Assembly (NCBI RefSeq): GCF_014042345.1
Contig: NZ_JACEZT010000001.1
Location: 62,001-126,000, forward strand
Source: Rugamonas brunnea
GTDB taxonomy: Bacteria > Pseudomonadota > Gammaproteobacteria > Burkholderiales > Burkholderiaceae_D
Direction of reading: 5' to 3'
Length of the DNA stretch: 64,000 bases
The notes under the pieces were generated by a model. The model saw only the letters and a program-made list of their open reading frames with translations. It was not told the DNA's origin and did not search any database. A program made the translations under genes and the position numbers. Each line of letters starts with the position of its first letter. The first letter of the stretch is position 1. Positions 25,548-34,219 of this stretch are shown here, piece by piece.

Positions 25548-26696
25548 ATGAGCACCGACAACACCAACAACGAACGCCAACGCAAACGCGTCCTGCTGGC
25601 CATCACCGCCCTCTTCCTGCTGGGCGGCGCGGCCTACGCGGCCTACTACCTGCTGGTCGGATCGAAGGAACAGGAGACCGACAACGCCTACGTGGGCGGC
25701 AACCTTGTCACCCTGTCGTCGCAAGTGGCCGGTAACGTGCAGGAGATCCGCGCCGACGACACCCAACTGGTGCAGGCTGGCAGTCCCATCGTCCAGCTGG
25801 ATGCGGCCGACGCCGACGTGGCCCTGAGCCAGGCCGAAGCCCGGCTGGGCGCCACCGTGCGCCAGCAGCGCCAGCGCTACGCTGACGTGGCCCAGTACGA
25901 CGCCACCATCGCCCAGCGCCGCCTGCTGCTGCGCGAAGCGGAAGCGGACCTGGCGCGCCGCAAACCGCTGGCGGCAGACCACACGGTGTCCGGCGAAGAA
26001 GTGGAGCACGCCAGCCAGGCCGTGGCCAATGCGCGCGCCGCGCTGGCCGTGGCCGAGCGCCAGGCCGACGCCGCGCAAGCGGGCGTGGCCGGCGTGGCGC
26101 TGGCCCAGCATCCGGCCGTACAGGCGGCCAGGGCCGACTACGCGCAAGCATGGCTGGCCGCCCGCCGCAACGCCATCCTCGCGCCCGTGACGGGCTACGT
26201 GGCCAAGCGCAGCGTGCAGGTGGGCGCGCACGTGGCGGCCGGCACGCCGTTGCTGTCCATCGTCCCGCTGGACCAGCTATGGGTGGACGCCAATTACAAG
26301 GAATCGGAACTGCGCAGCATCCGCATCGGGCAGCCGGCCACGGTCACGGCCGACATGTACGGCGGCAAAGTGACCTACCACGGCAAGGTGCTGGGCCTGT
26401 CGGCCGGCACGGGCAGCGCGTTCTCGCTGCTGCCGGCGCAAAACGCCAGCGGCAACTGGATCAAGGTGGTGCAGCGGTTGCCGGTGCGGATCGCGCTCGA
26501 CCCGAAAGAGCTGGCCCAGCACCCGCTGCGCGTGGGCCTGTCGACGACGGTGGTGATCGACATCAGCGACACGAGCGGCCCCATGCTGGGCAGCGCCACG
26601 GCCGCCGCCCCCGTGTACGCCACGCGCGCGCTGGCCCAGCCACTGGCGCAAGCGGCCAACGCCGCCGACGCCATCATCGCCCGCAACCTGAAATAA
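25548..26696 (+). CDS. emrA: HlyD-family periplasmic adaptor, EmrA type
   Basis: A 382-aa protein with an N-terminal membrane anchor (VLLAITALFLLGGAAYAAYYLLV), a split biotinyl-lipoyl domain (ETDNAYVGGNLVTLSSQVAGNV... and ILAPVTGYVAKRSVQVGAHV), a coiled-coil hairpin between them (about 85-200), and a beta-barrel region with VDANYKESELRSIRIGQPA. These are standard EmrA features. It is the last gene of the marR-emrB-oprM-emrA operon. Confidence 0.92.
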   Translation: MSTDNTNNERQRKRVLLAITALFLLGGAAYAAYYLLVGSKEQETDNAYVGGNLVTLSSQVAGNVQEIRADDTQLVQAGSPIVQLDAADADVALSQAEARLGATVRQQRQRYADVAQYDATIAQRRLLLREAEADLARRKPLAADHTVSGEEVEHASQAVANARAALAVAERQADAAQAGVAGVALAQHPAVQAARADYAQAWLAARRNAILAPVTGYVAKRSVQVGAHVAAGTPLLSIVPLDQLWVDANYKESELRSIRIGQPATVTADMYGGKVTYHGKVLGLSAGTGSAFSLLPAQNASGNWIKVVQRLPVRIALDPKELAQHPLRVGLSTTVVIDISDTSGPMLGSATAAAPVYATRALAQPLAQAANAADAIIARNLK

Positions 26697-26728
26697 CGAT
26701 CAAAAAATCGGGACAGAAATCGGGGCAG

Positions 26729-28309
26729 TCAGACGGGCTTGGCCAGTTCGGCATCGAGCTGGTGGATAGCGGTCTGGGCCTGGGCGATGGCGCGGTCGGC
26801 GATGCGCAACCGCATGCCCGATACGCGGCTGGCCGCTTCCGCTTCCAGCAAGGTGGGCGTGAGCAGTTGCAGCGCCGATTCGTGGAAACCGTCCGCCACC
26901 AGGTCCAGTTGGGCGTTGAATGATAGCTCGGCCTCGCGCAACTGCTTGCGCAATTCCGTCTCGAACGCGGCGCGCTTGTCACGGATTTCCATGCGCTTGC
27001 GCTTGCCGCCGTCGCTGAACCACTTGACGGCGCCCGCCAGCAGCACGGCGCCGCCGACGAACGGCGCCACCGGCACCAGCACCGGCAGCACCACGGCCGC
27101 GCCGAACAGATAGGCGGCTGTGCCGGTGCCGGCCGCCGCCACGGCGCCGCTGACCAGCGTGACATTGGCCGCCGTGTCCACGCCATTGGCGAGACGCGTC
27201 CCAAGCCGCAGACGCGGCATCAGCCGCGCCAGCGCCGAGTGGTGCTGCCGCTGGAAGACCGTGGTCTGACTGAGCCGCATGGCCGACTGGAACAGCCGCA
27301 AATCCTCCTGCAGCAGGTGCAGCGCCTGTTCCTTGCGCCGCACCACGCGGTCCAGCCGGCGCTCCATCTCCTGCCCGAACTGGTTGCGGCCTATGCTGTC
27401 CCACACGTCGTCCTCCTTCCACTGGTCCGTATGCAGCCGTTCGGCGATGGCCAGTTCGATCGCGTTGCCCGCGTCATGCACGGCATCGTCGATTTCCTCC
27501 AGCAGCAGCGAGCGCTCGTGGGCGATGCGGGCGTCGATCAGGGTCAGCCGCTGCACCACTTGCTGGCGCATCTGCTGCGCGGCCGTGGCCACGGCCTCGG
27601 CGCCGGCCTCGCCGGCCGCCATCGATTCCGCGTGGTCCATGTAGGAGGCGATGTCCTGGCTGATGGCGCGCGTGGCCGCGCCCACCTGTTCGCGCAGCGC
27701 GTCCAGCCCGATCACGCCGGCCTGGAAATCGCGCGCGTGCCCGATCAGTTCCGGCTGGCCGGTGCTGCGGCCGAAGTCGGCCACCGCATCGGCCAGCGTG
27801 CGCCCCTTGATCAGTTTGCGCGCCTGCTCGCCCAGGCTGGCCAGCAGGCCGCGCTCCTCCTCCGGTGGCAAGCCGTCCAGTTCCTCGAACGTGGGTTTGA
27901 CATTGAGTACCTTGGCCAGCCGCTGCGCCAGCGGCCGGGCATTCGCGCCCAGCAGCGCCAGCAAGGGAATGGCCATGGAAAAGGCGGCGTCGCGCGCCGG
28001 TTGCTGGGTGCCGGCACTGGCGCGCCCCAGGGCGGCGAACGCCCAGTCCACGCTGACGCCCGATTCGATGGCGTTCAATACCAGGGCGGTGAAAACGGCG
28101 GAGGACTTGCCTTCGCCGGCGATCTCGGTGACGGCGGCAAATTGCGCCAGGGTGACGGCGCCGTCGGCCACGGCGAGCGCGCCCAGCGTGCGCGCGTAGG
28201 CGGAGCTGAAGCTCTGGTCGGACGACAGATGCTCGTCCAGGGATCGCACGGCGACGATGTGCTCGTGGTGGGACTCGGCGCCGGGGGCGCCATCATGCAT
28301 GCTGTTCAC
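26729..28309 (-). CDS. large helical protein with a TerB-like start and a membrane hairpin, unknown
   Basis: A 526-aa protein. A GTG at 28309 has GGAGC upstream; an ATG at 28300 is the alternative. Residues about 15-60 (FSSAYARTLGALAVADGAVTLAQFAAVTEIA) resemble the tellurite-resistance TerB helix pattern. The middle (210-360) is long charged helix, probably coiled coil (MRQQVVQRLTLIDARIAHERSLLLEEIDDAV; MERRLDRVVRRKEQALHLLQEDL). Residues about 395-445 form a Gly/Ala/Val hydrophobic hairpin (GAVAAAGTGTAAYLFGAAVVLP, PFVGGAVLLAGAVKWF), then another helical tail. The layout recalls membrane-remodelling or dynamin-partner proteins, but there is no GTPase motif. Function unknown. Confidence 0.75.
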   Translation of the reverse strand: MNSMHDGAPGAESHHEHIVAVRSLDEHLSSDQSFSSAYARTLGALAVADGAVTLAQFAAVTEIAGEGKSSAVFTALVLNAIESGVSVDWAFAALGRASAGTQQPARDAAFSMAIPLLALLGANARPLAQRLAKVLNVKPTFEELDGLPPEEERGLLASLGEQARKLIKGRTLADAVADFGRSTGQPELIGHARDFQAGVIGLDALREQVGAATRAISQDIASYMDHAESMAAGEAGAEAVATAAQQMRQQVVQRLTLIDARIAHERSLLLEEIDDAVHDAGNAIELAIAERLHTDQWKEDDVWDSIGRNQFGQEMERRLDRVVRRKEQALHLLQEDLRLFQSAMRLSQTTVFQRQHHSALARLMPRLRLGTRLANGVDTAANVTLVSGAVAAAGTGTAAYLFGAAVVLPVLVPVAPFVGGAVLLAGAVKWFSDGGKRKRMEIRDKRAAFETELRKQLREAELSFNAQLDLVADGFHESALQLLTPTLLEAEAASRVSGMRLRIADRAIAQAQTAIHQLDAELAKPV

Positions 28310-28396
28310 GGCTGCTCCATTCGATAACGGGTGCCATGCCGCGATTCTACCTGAAGCGCGGCCCGCCGGATCAGCACGAATCAGCACGAACCAGCG

Positions 28397-28891
28397 TTAT
28401 TGGGGCACTTCCGTCGACAGCACCAGCGTCTCCTTGATTTCCTCCATCACCACATAGCTCTTGGACTGGGCGGCGCCCGGCAGTTGCAGCAGCATTTCAC
28501 CAAGCAGCTTGCGGTACTCGGCCATTTCGTGGATGCGGGCCTTGATCAGGTAATCGAAATCGCCCGACACCAGGTGGCATTCCTGTACCTCGGGGATGCG
28601 CAGCACTTCACGCCGGAACTGCTCGAACACCGAGGCCGATTTCTGGTTCAGCGTGATCTCTACGAACACCAGCAGCTTGGCCCCCAGCGCCGGCGGCGAG
28701 ATGCGCGCGTGGTAGCCGGTGATCACGCCGTCACGCTCCATGCGCTTGACGCGCTCGATGGCCGGCGTGATCGACAGGCCCACCTGCTCGCTCAGATCCT
28801 TCATCGAAATGCGGCCGTCGTCCTGCAGGATGCGCAGGATCTTGCGGTCCAGCTTATCGAGGCTGCGAACGGATTCCTTCTGTGTACGCAT
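28397..28891 (-). CDS. lrp: Lrp/AsnC-family regulator, probable regulator of dadA
   Basis: A 164-aa protein. N-terminal winged HTH (LDKLDRKILRILQDDGRISMKDLSEQVGLSITPAIERVKRME) and C-terminal RAM effector domain (about 80-160, ECHLVSGDFDYLIKARI). It is closely like Lrp and BkdR. It is transcribed away from dadA with a 104-bp A+T-rich gap, the usual layout for an amino-acid-responsive regulator of D-amino-acid catabolism. ATG at 28891 chosen from family length. Confidence 0.9.
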   Translation of the reverse strand: MRTQKESVRSLDKLDRKILRILQDDGRISMKDLSEQVGLSITPAIERVKRMERDGVITGYHARISPPALGAKLLVFVEITLNQKSASVFEQFRREVLRIPEVQECHLVSGDFDYLIKARIHEMAEYRKLLGEMLLQLPGAAQSKSYVVMEEIKETLVLSTEVPQ

Positions 28892-28995
28892 GAATTTCCA
28901 CCAAATTTCTATCGTTATACAGTAACAATTACTAGTGATTCGACAATACCATAGCAATATATCTGGCGCAATCCAAAATACAAGGGGACAGCTTT

Positions 28996-30285
28996 ATGAA
29001 AGTCGTTATTCTCGGCAGCGGTGTGATCGGCGTGACCAGCGCCTACTATCTGGCCCAGGCCGGCCACGATGTCACGGTACTCGACCGCCAACCCGGCCCC
29101 GCGCTGGAAACCAGTTTCGCTAACGCCGGGCAGATCTCGCCCGGCTACGCGTCCCCTTGGGCCGCCCCCGGCATCCCGCTGAAGGCCATGAAATGGATGG
29201 TGCAGCGCCACGCGCCGCTGTCCATCACGCCCGACGGCACCAAGTTCCAGCTGCAATGGATGTGGCAGATGCTGCGCAACTGCACGCCCGAGCGCTACGC
29301 CGTGAACAAGGAGCGCATGGTGCGCCTGGCTGAATACAGCCGCGATTGCTTCAAGGCGCTGCGCGCGACCACCGGCATCGAGTACGAAGGCCGCCAGCAA
29401 GGCACAACCCAGCTGTTCCGCACCCAGAAGCAGCTCGACGACGCGGCCAAGGATATCCGCGTGCTGGAGGAAACCGGCGTGCCGTTCGAGCTGCTCGACC
29501 GCGACCAGCTGGTGAGCGCCGAACCGGGCCTGGCTGCGTCGCGCCACAAGCTGGTGGGCGGCCTGCGCCTGCCCAACGACGAGACGGGCGACTGCCAGCT
29601 GTTCACCACCCGCCTGACGGCCATGGCCCAGGAACTGGGCGTCAAGTTCCGCTACAACGTCGACATCACGGGCCTGACCGTGGCCGGCGGCGCCATCTCG
29701 GGCGTGCAATGCGGCGCCGAGACGGTGCGCGCCGACTCCTACGTGGTGGCGCTGGGCGCCTACTCGACCACGCTGCTCAAGCACCTGGTCGACATTCCCG
29801 TCTATCCGCTCAAGGGCTATTCGATCACGGTGCCCATCATCAATGGCGGCGCCGCGCCCACCTCGACCATCCTGGACGAAACCTACAAGATCGCCGTCAC
29901 CCGCTTCGACGACCGCATCCGCGTTGGCGGCATGGCTGAAATCGCCGGCTACAACCTGAAGCTGAACCCGCGCCGCCGCGAGACGCTGGAAATGGTCGTC
30001 AATGACCTGTTCCCCGGCGCCGGCGACACGGCCGCCGCCACCTTCTGGACCGGCCTGCGCCCGATGACGCCGGACGGCACGCCCGTGGTCGGCCGCACCG
30101 GTGTGCGCAACCTGTTCGTCAACACCGGCCACGGCACGCTGGGCTGGACCATGTCGTGCGGCTCAGCCCAACTGCTGGCCGATATCATCTCGTCACGTCA
30201 CCCCGCGATCCGGGCCGACGACCTGTCCGTGAGCCGCTACAGCCGCCAGGACGCGCCACGCCAGCCCGAGCTGGTGAACGCCTGA
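28996..30285 (+). CDS. dadA: D-amino-acid dehydrogenase small subunit
   Basis: A 429-aa FAD protein. GxGxxG motif at residues 7-12 ([18 protein letters not shown]), the DadA-type segment [20 protein letters not shown] at about 41-60, and a C-terminal FAD contact [14 protein letters not shown]...[15 protein letters not shown]. It oxidises D-alanine and other D-amino acids to 2-oxoacids at the inner face of the membrane and feeds electrons to quinones. AGGGGA precedes the ATG. No alanine racemase gene (dadX) is adjacent. Confidence 0.95.
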   Translation: MKVVILGSGVIGVTSAYYLAQAGHDVTVLDRQPGPALETSFANAGQISPGYASPWAAPGIPLKAMKWMVQRHAPLSITPDGTKFQLQWMWQMLRNCTPERYAVNKERMVRLAEYSRDCFKALRATTGIEYEGRQQGTTQLFRTQKQLDDAAKDIRVLEETGVPFELLDRDQLVSAEPGLAASRHKLVGGLRLPNDETGDCQLFTTRLTAMAQELGVKFRYNVDITGLTVAGGAISGVQCGAETVRADSYVVALGAYSTTLLKHLVDIPVYPLKGYSITVPIINGGAAPTSTILDETYKIAVTRFDDRIRVGGMAEIAGYNLKLNPRRRETLEMVVNDLFPGAGDTAAATFWTGLRPMTPDGTPVVGRTGVRNLFVNTGHGTLGWTMSCGSAQLLADIISSRHPAIRADDLSVSRYSRQDAPRQPELVNA

Positions 30286-30339
30286 CGGGTTTGTACCGGG
30301 GCCGTCGCTTTTAGAGGACGGCCTCGGCACATCCTTGCG

Positions 30340-30368
30340 TTGAGATTGGACGCAGGCGTGCGTATAAT
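30340..30368 (+). promoter_or_regulatory. promoter placed for a leaderless transcript
   Basis: TTGAGA (30340-30345), a 17-bp spacer, TATAAT (30363-30368). The expected start of transcription, six to seven bases on, is the A of the ATG at 30375. Confidence 0.6.
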
Positions 30369-30374
30369 TTCGTC

Positions 30375-31214
30375 ATGAATAAACTGGAAGCTTTCGGGCA
30401 CATCGCTGCCCTGGCCATTCGTGGCGAACTGGTGTTCCCCACCAGCGTGAACGCGGCCCTGCGCGTGCAACTGGCGCTGGACGATCCCGAATGCCCGATC
30501 GACAAGGCGATCAGCCTGGTCCTTGCCGAGCCCATACTGGCGGCGCGCACGGTGGCCATCGCCAATTCCGCCATGTTCAACCGCAGCGGCGCGCCGGCCA
30601 TCACCAACGTGCGCGGCGCCATCATCCGCATCGGCTACCACAACCTGTACGCGCTGGCCGCCGCCATGGTGGTGCGCCAGTTCGGCAGCAAGATCACCGA
30701 CCCGGAAGTGCGCGCCAAGGCCGAACAACTGTGGGACCACACCATCCACGTGGCCGCGCTGGCGCGCATCATCGCGCGCCAGGTCACGGGCGTGAATCCC
30801 GACACGGCGCTGTTCGCTGCCATCGTGCACGAGGTGGGCGGCTTCTACCTGCTGTCGCGCGCCGACGAATTCCCCGGCCTGCTGGAGGACGATCCCGAGA
30901 ACTGGCAACCGGCCAGCGAGGAGATCATCACGCGCGAAGTGATGAACAAGTTGAGCATCCCGGAGCCGGTGGCCGAAGCCATCGAAGGCCTGCGCGACGG
31001 CTTCCTGTCCATCCCGCCCGACAACCTGCTCGACACACTGCTGCTGGCCAACCACCTGTCGCCCGTGCCGTCGCCGCTGGCCGGCCCGCAGCGCGAGATC
31101 CCGCCACACTCCGATTCGGCCATCGACCTGTTCATTGACGAGGACAAGCTCAAGTCCATGCTGGAAGAATCGGAGATCGACGCGGCCGCCATGAGCGCGG
31201 CGCTGCTGGTCTGA
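30375..31214 (+). CDS. HDOD-domain signalling protein
   Basis: A 279-aa protein made of one HDOD domain (about 20-215). Motifs include FPTSVNAALRVQLALDD, RTVAIANSAMFNRSGAPAITNVRGAIIRIGYHNLY, LWDHTIHVAALARIIA and FAAIVHEVGGFYLL. HDOD proteins lack a full HD catalytic site and act in regulation, often linked to cyclic-di-GMP or stress signalling. The C-terminus is acidic (DLFIDEDKLKSMLEESEID). A consensus promoter ends six bases before the ATG, so the mRNA is probably leaderless. Confidence 0.85.
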   Translation: MNKLEAFGHIAALAIRGELVFPTSVNAALRVQLALDDPECPIDKAISLVLAEPILAARTVAIANSAMFNRSGAPAITNVRGAIIRIGYHNLYALAAAMVVRQFGSKITDPEVRAKAEQLWDHTIHVAALARIIARQVTGVNPDTALFAAIVHEVGGFYLLSRADEFPGLLEDDPENWQPASEEIITREVMNKLSIPEPVAEAIEGLRDGFLSIPPDNLLDTLLLANHLSPVPSPLAGPQREIPPHSDSAIDLFIDEDKLKSMLEESEIDAAAMSAALLV

Positions 31215-31278
31215 GCGCTGCAGGTCTGTGCGCTACTGATTTGAACGCTGTTGGTCCGGGTACGCGCGGCACGCGCCG

Positions 31279-32202
31279 TCAGCGTGCCCGGTGCTGCGCC
31301 CTGGCGCCCGTCTTGGCGCGCGGGCCCGCGTCCGGCGCCAGCCACAATTCCCTGTGCTCCTGCGGCAGGCCGTCCGGCAGCAGCGGGTTGACCAGTTCGA
31401 TCACGCGCCGCTGATCCAGCCGCGCCTCGCGCAAGGCGGCCCCGAAACGCTGATTAAATAACCGCTCGAACGAGCCATCCGCGATGGCCGCCTCCAGGCC
31501 GCGCTTGACGGCGTCGGCCAGCCTGGCGTTGTTGCGGCTGACGAAGTAATACAACGCCGTCGGGTAATGAATGACGATGTGGCGGTCGATGGCCAATCCC
31601 GGATGGGCGGCGGCCTCGGGCCCGATCTCGATCACGGCGCGGGGAAAATAGTCGATGCGCCCGGCCGACAACATGCTGAACAGCGCTTCATAGCTGGAGT
31701 TGGCCGACACCGGCACGCCATTGCCGCGCAAGATACCGGTGTCCGGCCAGTCATGCCCCTGCCCGCTGCGCAGCTTGCGCAGCCCCGCCAGATCGACCAC
31801 GCCAGCGAACAAATCCTGGTGGTCGCCGCGCACCAGCGGCACGCGCCAGCCATACAACCCCTTGTCGATGGGGATGCGCACGGCCAGCATCTTGCGCTCG
31901 CGTTCCTCGCTGGTCATGGTGGCGATGATATCGACGCCACCATCGCCCTTGGCGATTTCCAGCAGCACGCGGTCCTGGGTCATGACGACGGGAGCGAACT
32001 TCAGCTCATACGGCGTGCCCGATTTTTCCAGCGCCAGCCGCAACAGCGCGACCGGATAGTCGGTCTGCGGATCGTTTTCCAGCAAGGGACGGGGGAACAG
32101 GATGGTGGTGGCCAGCGCCGGTGCGGCCGCCACGGCGCATGCCATGACCGCCAGCCGCGCCAGCAGGCGGCGCGGCAGGAGCGGCAAGCCACGGGCACGC
32201 AT
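31279..32202 (-). CDS. periplasmic solute-binding-like protein
   Basis: A 307-aa protein with a signal peptide (basic LPRRLLARLAVMACAVAAAPALA) and the fold of family-3 extracellular solute-binding proteins, seen in FPRPLLENDPQTDYPVALLRLAL, VDIIATMTSEERERKML, and RGNGVPVSANSSYEALFSMLSAGRIDYF. No permease or ATPase genes are near, so it may be a stand-alone sensor-type or orphan protein. It starts 10 bp after the cysteine-dioxygenase-like gene; its ribosome site overlaps that gene's stop codon. Confidence 0.75.
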   Translation of the reverse strand: MRARGLPLLPRRLLARLAVMACAVAAAPALATTILFPRPLLENDPQTDYPVALLRLALEKSGTPYELKFAPVVMTQDRVLLEIAKGDGGVDIIATMTSEERERKMLAVRIPIDKGLYGWRVPLVRGDHQDLFAGVVDLAGLRKLRSGQGHDWPDTGILRGNGVPVSANSSYEALFSMLSAGRIDYFPRAVIEIGPEAAAHPGLAIDRHIVIHYPTALYYFVSRNNARLADAVKRGLEAAIADGSFERLFNQRFGAALREARLDQRRVIELVNPLLPDGLPQEHRELWLAPDAGPRAKTGARAQHRAR

Positions 32203-32212
32203 GGGCGCGTCC

Positions 32213-32800
32213 TCAGGCGGGCACGGAATAGCCGGAACGGAAAGGCTTGGCCGTGCCATCGGGCGCGAACACGGAGCGGTCCACCGCCCCGATGTCGGCG
32301 CCATACACATGGATGCTGATCGACACCCGGTCATCGTGCGCGTTGCGCACCTGGTGGATATCGCCCAGCGTGGGTGACACGGCGGCCACGGCGCCCGGCT
32401 CCAGCCGTTGCGGCGGACCGCTGGCGACGAGGCTGCCGTCGGCCACGAACGCGAAATCCTGCGCCGTCTCGGCGCCGCGCAGCATGCCGATCAATCCCCA
32501 GACCGTGTGATTGTGCACCGGCGTGTGCTGGCCCGGCCCCCACACGAAACTGACGATGGAAAAGCGCGCGGCCGGGTCGCGGTACAACAAATACTGCCGG
32601 TAATACTGGGGATCGGGCCGGGCCTGGGCCGGCGGCAGCCAGTCGTCGCGCGCCACCAGCGCGGCCAGCAAGGCACCGCCCTGCTGCACGAATTCCTGCT
32701 CGGTGGCGCCGGTATCGGCCAGCGCCGTGAAGCCGTCCACGCAGCGCCGCAGTGGCGCCGGCAGGCCGGCCGGATCAGATAAATGCTCGCTTGCTTGCAT
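32213..32800 (-). CDS. cysteine dioxygenase-type cupin
   Basis: A 195-aa protein. The iron-binding cupin motif appears as PGQHTPVHNHTVWGLIGMLRG (His ligands in HNH; the third near GDIHQVRN). Length and pattern fit bacterial cysteine or 3-mercaptopropionate dioxygenases (CDO_I), which add O2 to a thiol to give a sulfinic acid. The bacterial Arg/Gln substrate position cannot be judged by eye. It is co-transcribed with the periplasmic binding protein. Confidence 0.8.
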   Translation of the reverse strand: MQASEHLSDPAGLPAPLRRCVDGFTALADTGATEQEFVQQGGALLAALVARDDWLPPAQARPDPQYYRQYLLYRDPAARFSIVSFVWGPGQHTPVHNHTVWGLIGMLRGAETAQDFAFVADGSLVASGPPQRLEPGAVAAVSPTLGDIHQVRNAHDDRVSISIHVYGADIGAVDRSVFAPDGTAKPFRSGYSVPA

Positions 32801-32859
32801 GCCCTACCCTCCGATGTGCGCCCGCCGCCAGCTTGTGCCGGCGGCGCGGCGCGACGCGA

Positions 32860-34143
32860 TCAGCGCAGATTGCCCGTATGGCCCAGCGAATAACGGCCCG
32901 GCAGCGGCCACACGGTCAGGCCGTGCGGTTCCTGGCCCACCTTGACCTTGGCCACGGCGCCCGTTTCCGTGTTGATGCGGTAGACCACATCGTCATAACG
33001 GCCCGACAGCCAGAGCGACTTGCCGTCCACGCTCACGTTGCCCATGTCCGGGCTGCCGCCACCGGGAATCGGCCACTGCGCCGTGATTTTGCCACTGGCG
33101 AAATCGATCACCGTCACACTGCCCTTGCCGTTGCGCGGGCCGTGGATGCGGTGCGAACCACGGTTGGCCACGTACAGGCTCTTGCCGTCGCGGCTGGGGT
33201 ACAGGCCGTGCGCGGCCACGCCGGTGGCGATGAAGCCGGTCTCCTTGAACGTGGCGCCATCGACCACGTGCACGCCGTCGGCCTCCATGTCGGCCACGTA
33301 GAAGCGCTTGCCGTCGGGCGAAATGCGTATGTCCTGCGGCATGCCTTTCTTGGAGCTGCAGATTTCCGTGGCGCCGGGGCCGGCCAGGGTCGGCACGTCC
33401 TTGTAGCGGGTGGCGGGCATGTTCAGCTTCAGGTAGCCCAGCACGCTGCGGTTGACCAGGTCGATCTTGACCAGGCTGCCGTCAAATTCGCAGGTGAACA
33501 GCGCGTAGCTGCCGTCCATCGAAAAATCGGCGTGGTTGATGCCGCCGCACTTGGGCGTTTCGATCGAATACTGCAGCGCCAGCGTGCGCGGATCGCGGAA
33601 GTCCAGGCGGTGCTTGGCTTCGGCCACCACGATGGCCGATTTGCCATCGGGCGAGAAGTACAGGTTGTAGGGATCGTCCACCTTGATGGCCGTACCCGGC
33701 TTGCCGGTGCGCGGGTCGATCGGCGTCAGGCTACCGTCGTCGTAACGCTCGGCGTTGTTGGCCACCCACAGCGTGCGCAGATCCCACGACGGCACGATGT
33801 GCTGCGGCGCGCGGCCCACCTTGAAGCGGTCCACCACTTTCATGCTGGCCGGGTCGATCACGCTGACGTCGTTCGAGCGCAGGTTGGGCACGTAGATGCG
33901 CTCCAGGTCGCCCTTGACGGCGGTGGCGAGATGGCTGGAGCCGGTCTCACTGTACAGGTTACTGGCATCGACCACGGGCGGCATGCCGGCCACGGTGGTC
34001 GGCGCGGCTGCGCCGGCCGGCGCCGACGTGTTGGCCTGGGTGGCGGCATACACGCCAGCCGCGCCACCAATGGCGGCAATGGCCAACGCGGCCAGGCCCA
34101 GGCGGGCGGGAATGCGTGCGGTGTGTTTGACAGGTAAATGCAT
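32860..34143 (-). CDS. YVTN/cytochrome-d1-like beta-propeller protein
   Basis: A 427-aa protein with an N-terminal export or anchor segment (LGLAALAIAAIGGAAGVYAA) and a seven-bladed propeller. Repeated blade signatures are DLERIYVPNLRSNDVSVIDPA, LRTLWVANNAE, GKRFYVADMEADGVHVVD, GKSLYVANRGSHRIH and GKSLWLSGRYDDVVYRI. Such proteins are periplasmic surface, redox-associated or YncE-like; no enzyme activity can be read. Directly upstream are three 10-bp-phased TTGACG repeats that may govern it. Confidence 0.82.
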   Translation of the reverse strand: MHLPVKHTARIPARLGLAALAIAAIGGAAGVYAATQANTSAPAGAAAPTTVAGMPPVVDASNLYSETGSSHLATAVKGDLERIYVPNLRSNDVSVIDPASMKVVDRFKVGRAPQHIVPSWDLRTLWVANNAERYDDGSLTPIDPRTGKPGTAIKVDDPYNLYFSPDGKSAIVVAEAKHRLDFRDPRTLALQYSIETPKCGGINHADFSMDGSYALFTCEFDGSLVKIDLVNRSVLGYLKLNMPATRYKDVPTLAGPGATEICSSKKGMPQDIRISPDGKRFYVADMEADGVHVVDGATFKETGFIATGVAAHGLYPSRDGKSLYVANRGSHRIHGPRNGKGSVTVIDFASGKITAQWPIPGGGSPDMGNVSVDGKSLWLSGRYDDVVYRINTETGAVAKVKVGQEPHGLTVWPLPGRYSLGHTGNLR

Positions 34144-34180
34144 CCTGGGTTTCCTCGATAATGGAAGCGGTTAATTCAAT

Positions 34181-34210
34181 AAGCGTCAATATGCGTCAAT
34201 ACGCGTCAAT
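34181..34210 (-). repeat. three 10-bp tandem repeats with TTGACG
   Basis: Three consecutive decamers (AAGCGTCAAT, ATGCGTCAAT, ACGCGTCAAT on the plus strand; TTGACGC on the minus strand), in helical phase, 38 bp before the ATG of the beta-propeller gene. This layout suits tandem binding of an OmpR/PhoB-type regulator. Confidence 0.6.
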
Positions 34211-34219
34211 ACGCAAAAT

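Noticed and set aside
24080..25606. 508-codon minus-strand frame opposite the OprM-type gene
   Set aside because: Shadow frame with repeated LQ/RG composition; the plus frame has a lipobox and OEP repeats.
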